A DNA stretch of 64,000 nucleotides from Mycolicibacillus koreensis (GCF_002104795.1 NZ_NCXO01000003.1:85094-149093); one strand, 5' to 3'. Counted from the stretch's first letter, positions 28,960-40,070 are shown. Numbers and translations are program-made. Notes: a model not told the origin generated them from the letters alone.

Positions 28960-30930
28960 ATGCGCACCGTCCGTCTGCTCGCCGCCGCGTTGGCCACGGT
29001 GCTCACCGCGTTGCTCGGCGCGCCCGGCGCCCTCGCCGACGAGCCGCTGCGGCTGGCGAACCGGGTGACCGACCATGCGTCGGCGCTGACCGATGCCGGG
29101 CGCACCGAGGTCGCCAGTGCGATCGCCGGGCTCTACAACGACCACCGCATCCGGCTGTGGGTGATCTACGTCGACACGTTCTCCGGGCAGAGCGGTGACA
29201 GCTGGGCCCGCAGCACCGCCCGGCTCAGCGACCTCGGTGACCACGATGCCCTGCTGGCGGTGGCCACCGGGGACCGCAGCTATGCGTTTCTGGTCTCCAC
29301 CGGCCTCGACAACATCTCCGCCGGCGACGTCGACGAACTGCGCCGCAACCGGATCGAGCCGGCTCTGGGCCGCGGCGACTGGGGGGACGCGGCGGTGGCG
29401 GCGGCCACCGGGCTGGCCAGCGCCGCGGCCGGACCCCCGATGCCGTGGGCCACGGTGCTGGGGGTGCTGGCGGCCGTCGCGGTGGCGCTCATGGTGCTGC
29501 TGGCGGTGCTGCGGTGGCGGCGTCGGCGGCGCCACGCCGCGATGGTGGCGGCCGCCCACCGGGTCGACCCGACCGACACCGACGCGCTGGCCCGGCTGCC
29601 GATCTACGCCCTCGATGCGCTGTCCCGGTCGAAGGTCGTCGACGTCGACAACGCGGTGCGTACCAGCACCAACGAGTTGGCCCTGGCCGCCGAGGAGTTC
29701 GGCGATGCCCGCACCCAGCCGTTCCGTGCGGCCCTGGACACCGCCCGCGCCGCCCTGGCCCACGCGTTCGCGGTGCGCCAGCAACTCGACGACGACATCC
29801 CCGAGACCCCCACCCAGCAGCGCGACCTGTTGACCGGGGTGATCGTCGCGGCCGCCGAGGCCGACGGGGAGCTGGAGAATCAACGCGACGCGTTCGATCG
29901 GCTGCGCGATCTGGTGATCAACGCCCCGGCGAAGCTGGACGGCCTGACCCAGCAGGTGGTGGAGCTGACCGCGCGCCGGCCCGGCGTGCAGCAGCGGCTG
30001 ACCGAGCTGCGCGGGCAGTTCTCCGCCGGCGCCCTGGCGTCGGTGATCGACAACCCCGACACCGCCGCCGAACGCGTCGCGTTCGCCGAACGCAACATCG
30101 ATCGGGCCCGCGCGCTGCTGGACCACCCGGTCGCCGGCCAGCAGGGCGAGCTGGTCGATTGTGTGCGCGCCGCCGAATCGGCTGTCGGGCAGGCGAAATC
30201 GCTACTCAACGCGGTGGACAGCGCTGCCGGCGACATTCGCCACGCCGAGGCCGCCCTGCCGGCGGCGATCAGCGACATCGAAGCCGCCGTCGCCCGCGCC
30301 GACGAGCAGCTCACCACACCGAGCCCGCACGCGGCCGCGTTGGCCGCCGCACGCACCACCGCCGCGCAGGCGGTCGCCGATGCGCGTGGCGGCGACGATC
30401 CGTTGGGGGCGTTCGCCCGGATCACCGAGGCCGACGCCGATCTGGACGCCGTGTTGGAGACGGTCGCCGAGGAGCAGGCCGCCGCCGAACGCCAGGCTCG
30501 GGTCTGTGAGCAGGCGCTGTTCACCGCGCAGGCGCGGGTGCGGGCGGTCTCCGATTACATCGACACCCGTCGCGGCAGTGTCGGCCCGGAGGCGCGCACC
30601 CGGTTGGCGGAGGCCCGCAAACGCCTCGAGATGGCGGAGAGCCTGCGCACGTCGAACCCGAATCGGGCCACCAACGACGCGCACGCCGCGGCGGCGCTGG
30701 CCGCGCAGGCCCAGACCCGGGCGCGCGCGGACGCCCAGGCCGCCCAGCAGGCCTACGCGGGCCGCTACGGCAGCACCGACTCCACCGGGGCGATGCTCGG
30801 CGGCATCATCATCGGCAACATCCTCAGCGGCGGGTTCGGCGGCGGGTCCCGCGGCGGGTCCGGCGGCTGGCGACCCACCTCGTTCGGGGGCTCCGGCGGC
30901 GGCTTCTTCGGTGGGGGAGGCCGGTTTTGA
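28960..30930 (+). CDS. TPM-domain membrane protein with coiled-coil and glycine-rich tail
   Basis: A 656-residue envelope protein. A signal peptide occupies about residues 1-24, ending in ALADE. The TPM domain follows (about 30-155) with LYNDHRIRLWVIYVD and GDRSYAFLVSTG. One transmembrane helix (about 165-190) is followed by basic residues. A long Ala- and Glu-rich helical, coiled-coil-like region runs from about 200 to 600, and the protein ends in a Gly/Phe-rich tail. TPM domains occur in thylakoid repair and in bacterial envelope proteins; the molecular role here is not known. ATG 28960 is preferred to TTG 28951. It corresponds to Rv2345. It converges on glyS directly. Confidence 0.88.
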   Translation: MRTVRLLAAALATVLTALLGAPGALADEPLRLANRVTDHASALTDAGRTEVASAIAGLYNDHRIRLWVIYVDTFSGQSGDSWARSTARLSDLGDHDALLAVATGDRSYAFLVSTGLDNISAGDVDELRRNRIEPALGRGDWGDAAVAAATGLASAAAGPPMPWATVLGVLAAVAVALMVLLAVLRWRRRRRHAAMVAAAHRVDPTDTDALARLPIYALDALSRSKVVDVDNAVRTSTNELALAAEEFGDARTQPFRAALDTARAALAHAFAVRQQLDDDIPETPTQQRDLLTGVIVAAAEADGELENQRDAFDRLRDLVINAPAKLDGLTQQVVELTARRPGVQQRLTELRGQFSAGALASVIDNPDTAAERVAFAERNIDRARALLDHPVAGQQGELVDCVRAAESAVGQAKSLLNAVDSAAGDIRHAEAALPAAISDIEAAVARADEQLTTPSPHAAALAAARTTAAQAVADARGGDDPLGAFARITEADADLDAVLETVAEEQAAAERQARVCEQALFTAQARVRAVSDYIDTRRGSVGPEARTRLAEARKRLEMAESLRTSNPNRATNDAHAAAALAAQAQTRARADAQAAQQAYAGRYGSTDSTGAMLGGIIIGNILSGGFGGGSRGGSGGWRPTSFGGSGGGFFGGGGRF

Positions 30931-30936
30931 CCCCGG

Positions 30937-32337
<1,401 letters not shown>

Positions 32338-32409
32338 GGCTGTTGTGCTCCTGTTCGGTGCGGGGACGGGACCCGGACAGCCTAGCCATGACACCCGGGT
32401 CGGCGTTAA

Positions 32410-32425
32410 ATGCGTCGTTACGCAT
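32410..32425. promoter_or_regulatory. Inverted repeat, candidate SmtB operator
   Basis: ATGCGT-cgtt-ACGCAT is a perfect 6-bp inverted repeat with a 4-bp spacer, located 52 bp upstream of smtB and 72 bp from the divergent glyS start. ArsR/SmtB-type repressors bind imperfect 12-2-12-like palindromes and usually regulate their own gene. The assignment is by position and symmetry only. Confidence 0.45.
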
Positions 32426-32442
32426 GAATGGGCTAGGCTAAC

Positions 32443-32457
32443 AGGAAATGATTGTCG
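32443..32457. promoter_or_regulatory. Candidate Zur box upstream of smtB-zur
   Basis: The 15 bases AGGAAATGATTGTCG match the actinobacterial Zur consensus TGAAAATGATTTTCA (recalled from memory) at 11 positions and lie 20 bp before smtB. A zinc-responsive autoregulation of the smtB-zur operon would follow. The match is imperfect, and promoter elements may overlap it (GGCTAGGCTAAC just upstream). Confidence 0.4.
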
Positions 32458-32476
32458 TTTAGCCCGGGAGGTCACC

Positions 32477-32854
32477 ATGCCGACGACCACCGACCGGCCG
32501 GTCGACACCGCGGGCACTACCGCCGTCCCCGAGCACGACCACGCCACCACCGCGATCCCCACCCCGCCGCGGGAGGTGCTCGACGCCGCCGGGGAGCTGC
32601 TGCGGGCGCTGGCCGCCCCGGTGCGCATCGCGATCGTGTTGCAACTGCAGGAGTCGCAGCGCTGCGTGCACGAACTGGTCGACGCACTCGGGGTGCCGCA
32701 GCCGCTGGTCAGCCAGCATCTGCGGATCCTCAAGGCCGCCGACGTGGTGGTCGGGGAACGGTCCGGACGCGAAGTGCTCTACCGGCTGGCCGACCACCAC
32801 CTGGCCCACATCGTCGTCGACGCGGTCGCCCACGCCGCGGAGGATCCGGCATGA
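32477..32854 (+). CDS. smtB: ArsR/SmtB-family zinc-sensing repressor
   Basis: A 125-residue winged-helix repressor. The helix-turn-helix region reads [29 protein letters not shown] and the wing ends in REVLYRL. The C-terminal helix has a His-rich metal site, [15 protein letters not shown], typical of alpha-5 zinc sites in SmtB. It dissociates from DNA on zinc binding in this family. The start is ATG 32477 with GGGAG upstream. The stop overlaps the zur start by 4 bp (ATGA). The pair is equivalent to Rv2358-Rv2359. The N-terminal 30 residues are Pro/Thr/His-rich. Confidence 0.93.
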   Translation: MPTTTDRPVDTAGTTAVPEHDHATTAIPTPPREVLDAAGELLRALAAPVRIAIVLQLQESQRCVHELVDALGVPQPLVSQHLRILKAADVVVGERSGREVLYRLADHHLAHIVVDAVAHAAEDPA

Positions 32855-33237
32855 CACGGATGCGCTCCACCCGCCAGCGCACCGCGATCTCCGAGTTGCT
32901 GGAGACGATCGACGAGTTCCGCTCCGCCCAGGAACTGCACGACGAACTGCGCCGGCGCGGCGAGACGATCGGGCTGACCACGGTGTACCGCACCATGCAG
33001 TCGATGGCCGCCGACGGCCTGGTCGACACGCTGCGCACCGACACCGGCGAATCGGTCTACCGGCTCTGCTCGGAGCACCATCATCACCATCTGCTGTGCC
33101 GGCACTGCGGGGCGACGATCGAAGTGGGTGCCCACGACGTGGAGGCGTGGGCCGCCAAGGTGGCCGCCGAGCACGGTTTCACCGAGGTCAGCCACAGCAT
33201 CGAGATCTTCGGCCGCTGCGCCGACTGCCGCAGCTGA
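32851..33237 (+). CDS. zur: Zinc uptake regulator Zur (FurB)
   Basis: A 128-residue Fur-family repressor that, with zinc bound, silences zinc uptake and ribosomal-protein paralogue genes. The DNA-binding helix is in the N-terminal half (GLTTVYRTMQSMAADG). The metal sites are clear: five consecutive histidines at 76-80, CxxC at C83/C86, and CxxC at C123/C126. The start is ATG 32851, overlapping smtB. Translation coupled to smtB gives a two-sensor zinc switch, SmtB controlling the operon. It corresponds to M. tuberculosis furB. Confidence 0.94.
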   Translation: MTRMRSTRQRTAISELLETIDEFRSAQELHDELRRRGETIGLTTVYRTMQSMAADGLVDTLRTDTGESVYRLCSEHHHHHLLCRHCGATIEVGAHDVEAWAAKVAAEHGFTEVSHSIEIFGRCADCRS

Positions 33238-33254
33238 CCCACCCCGGTGCGTCC

Positions 33255-33340
33255 AGCCGCACGTTTGAGTGCGTTCTGCGGCGGCGTTTTTCGCACGCAA
33301 ACGTGCGGCTCAGGGGGTGAATGCACGCAAACGTGCGGCT
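33255..33340. repeat. Intergenic inverted/direct 19-bp repeats, hairpin
   Basis: Three copies of a 19-bp motif lie between convergent zur and the next gene. Copy 1 (33255-33273, AGCCGCACGTTTGAGTGCG) is inverted relative to copies 2 (33292-33310) and 3 (33322-33340), which read CGCACGCAAACGTGCGGCT or nearly so. Copies 1 and 2 can fold into a 19-bp stem with one mismatch and an 18-nt loop ending in T-rich bases. This is a likely bidirectional terminator and possibly a dispersed mycobacterial repeat family. No ORF is supported. Confidence 0.7.
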
Positions 33341-33376
33341 CGGGGGACCCGGGGCCGCGGGTGGGCGCCGGCGGGG

Positions 33377-33805
33377 TCAGCCGGTCAGCTGCCCGCGGAT
33401 CTCCGCGCCCTTGTCGAGCACCAACAGCACCAGGGTGCGCAGCGCGTCGGCGGTCAACCCGTTGCCGGGGAAGTTGTACCGCAGCATCACATCGGCGGTC
33501 TTGGCGCCGCGCTGTGCCCCGCCCCGCTTTCCGGTCTCGGCGGGTTTCTCCACCAGCGCCACCGTGCCCAGCAGGGTGCCGGCCGCCTCGGCGCGGACAT
33601 GCTCGCGCAGCTTCTTGTCCAACGGCAGGTCGAAGCCGGCGATCTGCGTCAGCGACACCAGGTCGAGGTCCTCGACGATCGGCACCACCCGCAGCGACGC
33701 GATGGTGCCGTCGTGGCGCACCGTGAGCGCCCCGTCGGATTCCTCGACGACCGGCAGCACCTCGGTCAGGGCGGTGGACAGGCGTTCCCGCAGGGTTGCC
33801 ATCAT
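33377..33805 (-). CDS. Conserved hypothetical protein (Rv2360c-like position)
   Basis: A 142-residue soluble protein. The N-terminal half is acidic ([20 protein letters not shown]) and looks like a small alpha/beta domain resembling type III secretion chaperone or YbjN-like folds. The middle contains a low-complexity basic linker ([13 protein letters not shown]), and the end is LYL-type aliphatic. The family is not recognised with confidence. The start is ATG 33805, overlapping the uppS stop by 4 bp. It is the last gene in the recO-uppS run and converges on the repeat and zur. Confidence 0.75.
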   Translation of the reverse strand: MMATLRERLSTALTEVLPVVEESDGALTVRHDGTIASLRVVPIVEDLDLVSLTQIAGFDLPLDKKLREHVRAEAAGTLLGTVALVEKPAETGKRGGAQRGAKTADVMLRYNFPGNGLTADALRTLVLLVLDKGAEIRGQLTG

Positions 33806-34716
33806 GCTCTCCCAAATCGCCGGTTGCGGGCGGCGTACTGTTCGCACGCCTCCCACAGGTCACGGCGGTCGTAGTCGGGCCAGAGTTTTTCTTGAAAGAT
33901 GTATTCGGCGTACGCCGCCTGCCAGAGCATGAAGTTCGAGGAACGCTGCTCCCCGGAGGTGCGGATCAGCAGGTCCACGTCGGGGATGTCGGTGCGATGC
34001 AGATGCGCCGCGACGGTGGCCTCGGTGATGCGGTCCGGGTTGAGTTTGCCGGCCACCGCCTTGGCGGCGATGGCCTTGGCGGCTTCGGCGATCTCGGCGC
34101 GCCCGCCGTAGTTGACGCAGTAGTTGACCGTGATGACGTGGTTGTCCAGCGTCATGTTCTCGGCGATCTCGAATTCCTTGATCACGCTGCGCCACATCCG
34201 CGGACGCGAACCCACCCAGCGCATCCGCACCCCCATCGCGTTGAGGTTTTCCCGACGCCGGCGCACCACCTCGCGGTTGAAGCCCATCAAGAACCGGACC
34301 TCCTCGGCGGAGCGCTTCCAGTTCTCGGTGGAGAACGCGTAGACGGTCAGGTGCTGGATGCCCATCTCGATGGCGCCGCAGGTGATGTCGATGAGCACCG
34401 CCTCGCCCATCTTGTGCCCCTCGGTGCGGCCCAGCCCCCGCTGGGTGGCCCACCGGCCGTTGCCGTCCATGACGATCGCGACGTGGCGGGGCACCTGGTC
34501 GGCCGGGATCGCCGGCGCGGCGGCCTTCGAGGTGTGCTGCGGGGGCCGGCGCGGGCCGCCGCCGGGTGCCGGGGGCAGCTCGGGGAAGACAACCGGCCAG
34601 GTGGAGGTGTCCGGGAACATCGGGTAGTCGTCCGGCGCGGGCGCCAGCTGAGGGAAGGCGTCCTTCCGCTTTCGCTCAGCCGCTCGCCGGGAGCCGCCGA
34701 TCCGGTTCGTCACCAT
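33802..34716 (-). CDS. uppS: Decaprenyl diphosphate synthase, cis-prenyltransferase UppS
   Basis: A 304-residue cis-prenyltransferase that extends isoprenoid diphosphates with isopentenyl diphosphate to give decaprenyl diphosphate, the lipid carrier for cell-wall polymers. Conserved motifs: [12 protein letters not shown] (catalytic Asp and P-loop), STENWKRS, and [15 protein letters not shown] near the C-terminus. An N-terminal extension of about 75 residues, Pro-rich, precedes the core as in M. tuberculosis Rv2361c. The start is ATG 34716; it overlaps recO by 41 bp. Membrane-associated by function, with no membrane helix. Confidence 0.96.
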   Translation of the reverse strand: MVTNRIGGSRRAAERKRKDAFPQLAPAPDDYPMFPDTSTWPVVFPELPPAPGGGPRRPPQHTSKAAAPAIPADQVPRHVAIVMDGNGRWATQRGLGRTEGHKMGEAVLIDITCGAIEMGIQHLTVYAFSTENWKRSAEEVRFLMGFNREVVRRRRENLNAMGVRMRWVGSRPRMWRSVIKEFEIAENMTLDNHVITVNYCVNYGGRAEIAEAAKAIAAKAVAGKLNPDRITEATVAAHLHRTDIPDVDLLIRTSGEQRSSNFMLWQAAYAEYIFQEKLWPDYDRRDLWEACEQYAARNRRFGRA

Positions 34717-35506
34717 GGGCCACATCCTGCCTGACCAGCCGCGCCCGCTGCTCGGCAACCGCACGATCGGCCCGCTCACCCCGCTCAACCAGTGGCAACG
34801 TCCGCAGCTTGCGTTCCAGATGCCACTGCAGGTGCGCGGCGACCAGACCGCTGGCATGGCTGCGATGCGCCGCCGGGGCCGCCTGGGCGGTCTCCCAGTC
34901 CCCGTCGTGCAGGGCCGTCATCAGCTCCACCACCCCCAGCGGCGGGGTGCTGGAGCCGGCGGGCCGGCAGTAGGTGCACACGCTGCCGCCGGCGGCGACG
35001 TGGAACGCCCGGTGCGGGCCCGGGCTGGCGCAGCGGGCGCACTCGGCCAGCGCCGGGGCCCAGCCGGAGATCCCCATGGCGCGCAGCAGGTAGGCGTCGA
35101 GCACCAGCTCGCGCGGGCGTGTCCCGTCGGCGACCGCGCGCAGCGCCGCCACCGTGAGTCGGTGCAGCGCCGGGACGGGGGCACGTTCTTCCCCGGCGAG
35201 GCGCTCGGCGGTCTCCAGCACCGCGCATCCACAGGTGTAGCGGCCGTAGTCGCTGACGATGGCGGCGGCGAACGCGTCGATCGCGACCACCTGGGTGACG
35301 ATGTCGAGGTTGCGTCCGGGGTGCAGTTGCACGTCGATGTGGGCGAACGGCTCCAGCCGGGCCCCGAATTTACTGCGGGTGCGACGCACCCCCTTGGCCA
35401 CCGCGCGGACCAGTCCGTGGTCGCGGGTGAGCAAGGTGACGATCCGGTCGGCTTCGCCGAGCTTGTGCTGGCGCACCACCACCGCCCGGTCCCGGTAGAG
35501 CCGCAT
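34676..35506 (-). CDS. recO: DNA repair protein RecO
   Basis: A 276-residue RecFOR pathway protein that displaces SSB and loads RecA. It has an N-terminal OB-fold ([20 protein letters not shown]), and a C-terminal region with a zinc-finger pattern C-x2-C and C-x2-C (CARCASPG and CTYC) at about residues 155-180. The start is ATG 35506; a GTG one codon upstream is also possible. The last codons overlap uppS. It corresponds to Rv2362c. It is divergent from the amidase gene with 62 bp between starts. Confidence 0.95.
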   Translation of the reverse strand: MRLYRDRAVVVRQHKLGEADRIVTLLTRDHGLVRAVAKGVRRTRSKFGARLEPFAHIDVQLHPGRNLDIVTQVVAIDAFAAAIVSDYGRYTCGCAVLETAERLAGEERAPVPALHRLTVAALRAVADGTRPRELVLDAYLLRAMGISGWAPALAECARCASPGPHRAFHVAAGGSVCTYCRPAGSSTPPLGVVELMTALHDGDWETAQAAPAAHRSHASGLVAAHLQWHLERKLRTLPLVERGERADRAVAEQRARLVRQDVAHGDEPDRRLPASG

Positions 35507-35568
35507 CACACCAGTGTCCCATCGTGTCGTGACATCGCCGACGCAGCGCGCCGATAGGGTCGAGACCG

Positions 35569-36999
35569 ATGAGTAACTCCGCGGCGCCGCGCTTTGCCAC
35601 CCTGACTGACCAGCTCTATCAGCTGGCCAGCGGTGAGGTGAGCGCGGTGGAGCTCACCAGCCGGGCATTGGCCGCCATCGAGGCCAGCCAACCCCACCTC
35701 AACGCGTTCCGGGTGGTGCTGGCCGACGCGGCACGCGCCGAGGCCGCCGAGGCCGACCGGCGCCGCGCCGCCGGGGTCACCGCACCGCTGCTGGGTATCC
35801 CGATCGCGGTCAAAGACGATGTCGACGTCGCCGGGGTGCCGACCGCCTTCGGCAGCGACGGCTACGTGCCGCCGGCCACCGCCGACTCCGAAGTGGTGCG
35901 CCGGCTGCGCCGCGCCGGGGCGGTGATCGTCGGCAAGACCAACACCTGCGAGCTGGGTCAGTGGCCGTTCACCAGCGGCCCCGGCTTCGGGCACACCCGC
36001 AACCCGTGGTCGCGCGGGCACACCCCGGGCGGATCGTCGGGCGGGAGCGCGGCGGCGGTGGCCGCCGGGCTGGTCAGCGCCGCGATCGGCTCCGACGGGG
36101 CCGGCAGTGTGCGGATCCCGGCCGCGTGGACCCATCTGGTGGGGATCAAACCGCAGCGCGGCCGCATCTCCACCTCCCCGTTGCCGGAGGCGTTCAACGG
36201 ACTCACCGTGAACGGCGTGCTGGCACGCACGGTCGCCGACGCCGCACTGGTGCTCGACGCGGTGGCCGGCAACACCGACGGCGACCGGCACACCCCGCCG
36301 CCGGTCACGGTGTATCCCCCGGGTACCGGGGTGGCGACCGGCGCGTTGCGGGTGGCGGTCTCCACCCGCCTGCCCTACTCCGGGTTCCCCGCCCAGCTGC
36401 ACCACGAGATCACCGCGGCACTCACCGCCACCGCTCAGCGCCTCGAACAGCTCGGCCACTCGGTCGTCGACGCCAACCCCGACTACGGACTGCGATCCTC
36501 GTGGAATTTCCTGGCCCGGGCGACCGCCGGGGTGCTCGAGGCGTCCTACCGGCTCGGCGGCGGGGTGGAGTTGGACCCGCGCACCCGCGCCACCATGCGG
36601 TTGGGCCGGATGCTCTCCGAGCGGGTGTTGCTGCGGGCACGCGCCCAGGAGCCGGCGGCCCAGCGGCGCATCGGCTCGATATTTCGCAGCGTCGACGTGG
36701 TGCTGGCGCCGACGACCGCGCAGCCGGCCCCGGCGGTCGACGCCTTCGACGGGCTCTCCAGCACCGCCACCGACCGGGCGATCATCGCCGCGTGCCCGGT
36801 GACCTGGCCGTGGAACCTGGTGGGCTGGCCGTCGATCAACGTCCCGGCCGGGTTCACCACCGCCGGGTTGCCGATCGGGGTGCAGCTGATGGGCCCGGCC
36901 AACAGCGAGCCGATGCTGATCTCGCTGGCCGCCGAGTTGGAGGCGATCAGCGGCTGGGCCGCCCAGCAGCCCGATGTGTGGTGGACCGACCGCGGTTGA
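35569..36999 (+). CDS. amiA2: Amidase-signature family amidase
   Basis: A 476-residue amidase signature enzyme. The Ser-cisSer-Lys triad is identifiable: Lys in the AVKDDVDV stretch (about residue 83), and the Gly/Ser-rich PGGSSGGSAAAV (about 146-157) with Ser near 152, followed by SDGAGSVRIPA (nucleophile region near 175). It hydrolyses a carbon-nitrogen bond of an amide, and the substrate is not known. By position it corresponds to Rv2363 (amiA2). The start is ATG 35569. It converges on era with 9 bp between stops. Confidence 0.9.
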   Translation: MSNSAAPRFATLTDQLYQLASGEVSAVELTSRALAAIEASQPHLNAFRVVLADAARAEAAEADRRRAAGVTAPLLGIPIAVKDDVDVAGVPTAFGSDGYVPPATADSEVVRRLRRAGAVIVGKTNTCELGQWPFTSGPGFGHTRNPWSRGHTPGGSSGGSAAAVAAGLVSAAIGSDGAGSVRIPAAWTHLVGIKPQRGRISTSPLPEAFNGLTVNGVLARTVADAALVLDAVAGNTDGDRHTPPPVTVYPPGTGVATGALRVAVSTRLPYSGFPAQLHHEITAALTATAQRLEQLGHSVVDANPDYGLRSSWNFLARATAGVLEASYRLGGGVELDPRTRATMRLGRMLSERVLLRARAQEPAAQRRIGSIFRSVDVVLAPTTAQPAPAVDAFDGLSSTATDRAIIAACPVTWPWNLVGWPSINVPAGFTTAGLPIGVQLMGPANSEPMLISLAAELEAISGWAAQQPDVWWTDRG

Positions 37000-37008
37000 C
37001 CCGGGTGC

Positions 37009-37932
37009 TCAAAACCCCAGCCGGCCCAGCTGTTTGGGGTCGCGCTGCCAGTTCTTGGCGATCTTGACGCGCAGATCCAGGTACACCTTGGTGCCCAACA
37101 GCTTCTCGATCTGCTCGCGCGCCGTGGTGCCGACCGCGCGCAACCGGGAGCCGCCCTTGCCGATGACGATGCCCTTCTGGCTGGTGCGCTCGACGTAGAG
37201 CACCGCGTGCACGTCGATCAGGTCGTCGCGGCCCTCACGGGGTGCGACGTCCTCGATCACCACGGCCAGCGAGTGCGGCAACTCGTCGCGCACCCCTTCG
37301 AGTGCGGCCTCGCGGATGAACTCCGCCATCAGGGTTTCCTCGGGCTCGTCGGTGAGTTCCCCGTCGGGGTAGAACGCCGGGCCGGGCGGCAGGCCGGCGG
37401 CCAGCACCCCGGTGAGCACGTCGATCTGCTCGCCGGTGACCGCCGAGACCGGCACGATCTCGGTCCGCTCGGTGCCGACCAGCTCCGCCACGGCGACCAA
37501 CTGCCCGGCGACGCGGTCCTTGCCGACCTTGTCGATCTTGGTGACGACCGCCACCAGCGGGGTCCGCGGTGCGACCGCGCGGATCTGCTCGACGATCCAG
37601 CGGTCGCCGGGACCGATTTTCTCGTCGGCGGGGATGCACAGCCCGATCACGTCGACCTGACTGTAGGTGTCGCGGACCAGGTCGTTGAGGCGTTGCCCCA
37701 GCAGGGTGCGGGGTCGGTGCAGACCGGGGGTGTCGACCAAGATGAGCTGAAAGTCGTTGCGGTGCAGTATCCCCCGGATGGTGTGGCGAGTGGTCTGGGG
37801 GCGGTTGGACGTGATGGCGACCTTCGTCCCGACCAAAGCGTTGGTCAGCGTTGATTTTCCGGTGTTCGGCCGGCCCACCAGACACACGAAACCGGAACGG
37901 AAGTCGCCCTCAAAGACCTCGGCGTCGCTCAC
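37009..37932 (-). CDS. era: GTPase Era
   Basis: A 307-residue essential GTPase for 16S rRNA maturation and 30S assembly. The G1 motif is GRPNTGKST, G3 is DTPG (VDTPGLHRP), G4 is TKID. The C-terminal KH domain contains KGIVIGKGGSRLRAVG and ends in KIAKNWQRD. The start is GTG 37932, overlapping the upstream stop by 4 bp (GTGA). It is the last gene of the minus-strand hrcA-dnaJ2-rsmE-phoH-ybeY-CNNM-deaminase-like-era set, which keeps ribosome and RNA-processing functions together (era, ybeY, rsmE). Confidence 0.97.
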   Translation of the reverse strand: MSDAEVFEGDFRSGFVCLVGRPNTGKSTLTNALVGTKVAITSNRPQTTRHTIRGILHRNDFQLILVDTPGLHRPRTLLGQRLNDLVRDTYSQVDVIGLCIPADEKIGPGDRWIVEQIRAVAPRTPLVAVVTKIDKVGKDRVAGQLVAVAELVGTERTEIVPVSAVTGEQIDVLTGVLAAGLPPGPAFYPDGELTDEPEETLMAEFIREAALEGVRDELPHSLAVVIEDVAPREGRDDLIDVHAVLYVERTSQKGIVIGKGGSRLRAVGTTAREQIEKLLGTKVYLDLRVKIAKNWQRDPKQLGRLGF

Positions 37933-38249
37933 TGCGGACGACCCGAACGGTCGGTGACGATGATCGCCGCCGAGGCGGTCAGTTCCCGCACCGCCGCCAC
38001 GCCGGGGTCGTCGACCGTCCCCCCGACGAGGACCGCGGCCTCCACCCCCGGGGCGCCACTGGCGACCGCCGCGGCGACCGCGGCCTGCAACGCGGTCAGC
38101 TGCAGCGCCGCCAGACGCACCGGGGCGCCGGCGTAGGTGCGCCCGTCGCTGTCGCGCACCGCCGCCCCGGCGTCGGCGTCGGCGCGCGCCATCGCGCCGC
38201 GGGCCAGAACCACCAGCTTCGCGTCCTCGGCGTCCAGTGCGTCACTCAT
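37929..38249 (-). CDS. Cytidine-deaminase-like small protein
   Basis: A 106-residue protein with a cytidine deaminase-like fold as in Rv2365c. The short, alanine-rich sequence lacks the full HxE/CxxC zinc set of active cytidine deaminases; I see no cysteine at all, so it is probably not an active deaminase. Its start ATG 38249 overlaps the end of the CNNM gene by 8 bp, and its stop overlaps era by 4 bp. Its role is unknown; its strict position before era in mycobacteria suggests an accessory role in the same operon. Confidence 0.7.
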   Translation of the reverse strand: MSDALDAEDAKLVVLARGAMARADADAGAAVRDSDGRTYAGAPVRLAALQLTALQAAVAAAVASGAPGVEAAVLVGGTVDDPGVAAVRELTASAAIIVTDRSGRPQ

Positions 38250-39537
38250 CGGTCTCCTCCGCCTCGTCAGGCTCGATCGGGCTGGTCAGCACGGTGCCGA
38301 CCCGCAGTCGACCCCGACGGTCGGGGCCGGATTCGGCGCGCAGCAGCAGCCCGTGGGACACCACCTCCGCGCCCGGCAGCGGCACCCGGCCCAACTCCAG
38401 CGCCAGCAGCCCGCCGACGGTGTCGACGTCGAGATCGTCTTCGAACTCGACACCGTATAACTCCCCGAGATCCTCAATGGGCAGCCGTGCCGACACCCGG
38501 AAGCGGTGGTTGCCCAACTCCTCCACCGGAGCGACCTCGTCCTGATCGTATTCGTCGGCAATCTCGCCGACGATCTCCTCCAGCACGTCCTCGATGGTCA
38601 CCAATCCGGCGATCGCCCCGTACTCGTCGACCAGCAGCGCCATATGGTAACGGTCGTGCTGCATCTCACGCAGCAGCGCATCGAGGGGCTTGGAGTCGGG
38701 CACGAACACCGCCGGGCGCATCAGCTGTCCGGCGGCGATGTCCTGGCCGCTGTTGGGGGAGTAATAGGTTTGGCGCACCAGGTCTTTCAGATACACCACG
38801 CCCAGGATGTCATCGACGTTGTCCCCGATGACCGGGATGCGGGAGTGTCCGCTGCGCACCGCCAGCGACGTGGCCTGGCCCGCCGATTTGTCCTTCTCGA
38901 TCCAGACCATCTCGGTGCGCGGCACCATGACCTCCCGCGCCGGGGTGTCGCCGAGTTCGAACACCGACTGGATCATCCGCCGCTCGTCGTCGGCGACGAT
39001 GCCGCGCTGGCCCGCCATGTCGACCACCTCGCGCAGCTCGACCTCGGAGGCGAACGGCCCGTTGCGGAAACCCCGCCCGGGGGTCAGTGCGTTACCGACG
39101 AGCACCAGCAGCCGGCTGATCGGGGTGAGCAGCACCGAAATCACCTGCAGCGGAAGCGCGGCCGCCAACGCGATCGAATACGCGTTCTGCCGGCCGATGG
39201 TGCGCGGGCCCACACCGATGAGCACGAAGCTGGTCACCACCATGATGATCGCCGCGGTGAGCCGACCCCATCCCCATCCGAGCTCGCCGTAGAGGAACGC
39301 CACCAGCAGCACGGTGGCGGTGACCTCGCAGGCGATGCGCAGCAACACCACCAGGTTGATGTAGCTGGGACGCTGGGTGACCAGTGCGGCCAGTCGCACC
39401 GCGCCGGGACGTTCGTCGCGGACCATCTCCTCGACCCGGGCGATCGACACGGTGCTGATCGCGGCGTCGATGGCGGCCAACACACCCCCGAGGACCACCA
39501 GGACGATCGCCCCGAGCAGCGGCGGCAGGGCGCTCAC
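38242..39537 (-). CDS. CNNM/CorC-type membrane protein with CBS pair
   Basis: A 431-residue protein. The N-terminal DUF21/CNNM domain has about three to four hydrophobic helices (residues 1-140), followed by two CBS domains (about 205-330) with EYDQDEV-type acidic loops, and a C-terminal CorC_HlyC transporter-associated domain ([19 protein letters not shown]). Such proteins are linked to magnesium or cobalt efflux/tolerance and metal sensing. It is GTG-started at 39537 and overlaps ybeY by 4 bp. It corresponds to Rv2366c. Confidence 0.92.
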   Translation of the reverse strand: MSALPPLLGAIVLVVLGGVLAAIDAAISTVSIARVEEMVRDERPGAVRLAALVTQRPSYINLVVLLRIACEVTATVLLVAFLYGELGWGWGRLTAAIIMVVTSFVLIGVGPRTIGRQNAYSIALAAALPLQVISVLLTPISRLLVLVGNALTPGRGFRNGPFASEVELREVVDMAGQRGIVADDERRMIQSVFELGDTPAREVMVPRTEMVWIEKDKSAGQATSLAVRSGHSRIPVIGDNVDDILGVVYLKDLVRQTYYSPNSGQDIAAGQLMRPAVFVPDSKPLDALLREMQHDRYHMALLVDEYGAIAGLVTIEDVLEEIVGEIADEYDQDEVAPVEELGNHRFRVSARLPIEDLGELYGVEFEDDLDVDTVGGLLALELGRVPLPGAEVVSHGLLLRAESGPDRRGRLRVGTVLTSPIEPDEAEETDE

Positions 39538-40070
39538 GGCTCGTCGAAATACCGGGACTTGTCCAGCAGGCGCTGGTCGCGTTCGGCCTGCCGGTCGCGG
39601 CGGTAGCCCGCCACCTCGTCGTCGACCCAGTCCTCCAACAGCTTCTTCTGCAGGGCGAACATCTCTTTCTCCTCGGCCGGCTCGGCGTGGTCGTAGCCGA
39701 GCAGGTGCAGCACGCCGTGCACGGTGAGCAGCGCCAGTTCATGCCCGAGGGTGTGGCCGGCGCGGGTGGCCTGATCTTCGGCGAACTCCGGGCACAGCAC
39801 GATGTCGCCGAGCATCGCCGGGCCGGGCTCCGGGGCGTCCGGGCGCCCGCCGGGCTCGATCTCGTCCATCGGGAAGCTCATGACGTCGGTCGGCCCGGGA
39901 AGGTCCATCCAGCGCATGTGCAGGTCGGCCATGGCGGTGGTGTCCAGCAGCACCAGCGACAGCTCGGCGGCCGGGTTGACCTCCATCGCGGCCAGCACGA
40001 ACTGTGCGACGCTGACCAGCTCGCGCTCGGAGACGTCGATGCCCGATTCGTTGGAGACTTCGATGCTCAC
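39534..40070 (-). CDS. ybeY: Endoribonuclease YbeY
   Basis: A 178-residue metal-dependent endoribonuclease involved in 16S rRNA 3' maturation and ribosome quality control. The zinc motif HxxxHxxxxxH is intact as [11 protein letters not shown] (about 116-126). Start ATG 40070 follows phoH by 7 bp on the minus strand. Its stop overlaps the CNNM gene start. It corresponds to Rv2367c. Confidence 0.96.
   Translation of the reverse strand: MSIEVSNESGIDVSERELVSVAQFVLAAMEVNPAAELSLVLLDTTAMADLHMRWMDLPGPTDVMSFPMDEIEPGGRPDAPEPGPAMLGDIVLCPEFAEDQATRAGHTLGHELALLTVHGVLHLLGYDHAEPAEEKEMFALQKKLLEDWVDDEVAGYRRDRQAERDQRLLDKSRYFDEP

Noticed and set aside
32425..32445. IdeR-like GGCTAGGCTAAC upstream of smtB
   Set aside because: About 13 of 19 matches, and zinc sensors rather than iron are expected there; likely promoter sequence.
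34714..34857. Extended uppS reading frame to 34857
   Set aside because: It overlaps recO coding sequence and its residues are unlike the known N-terminal extension.
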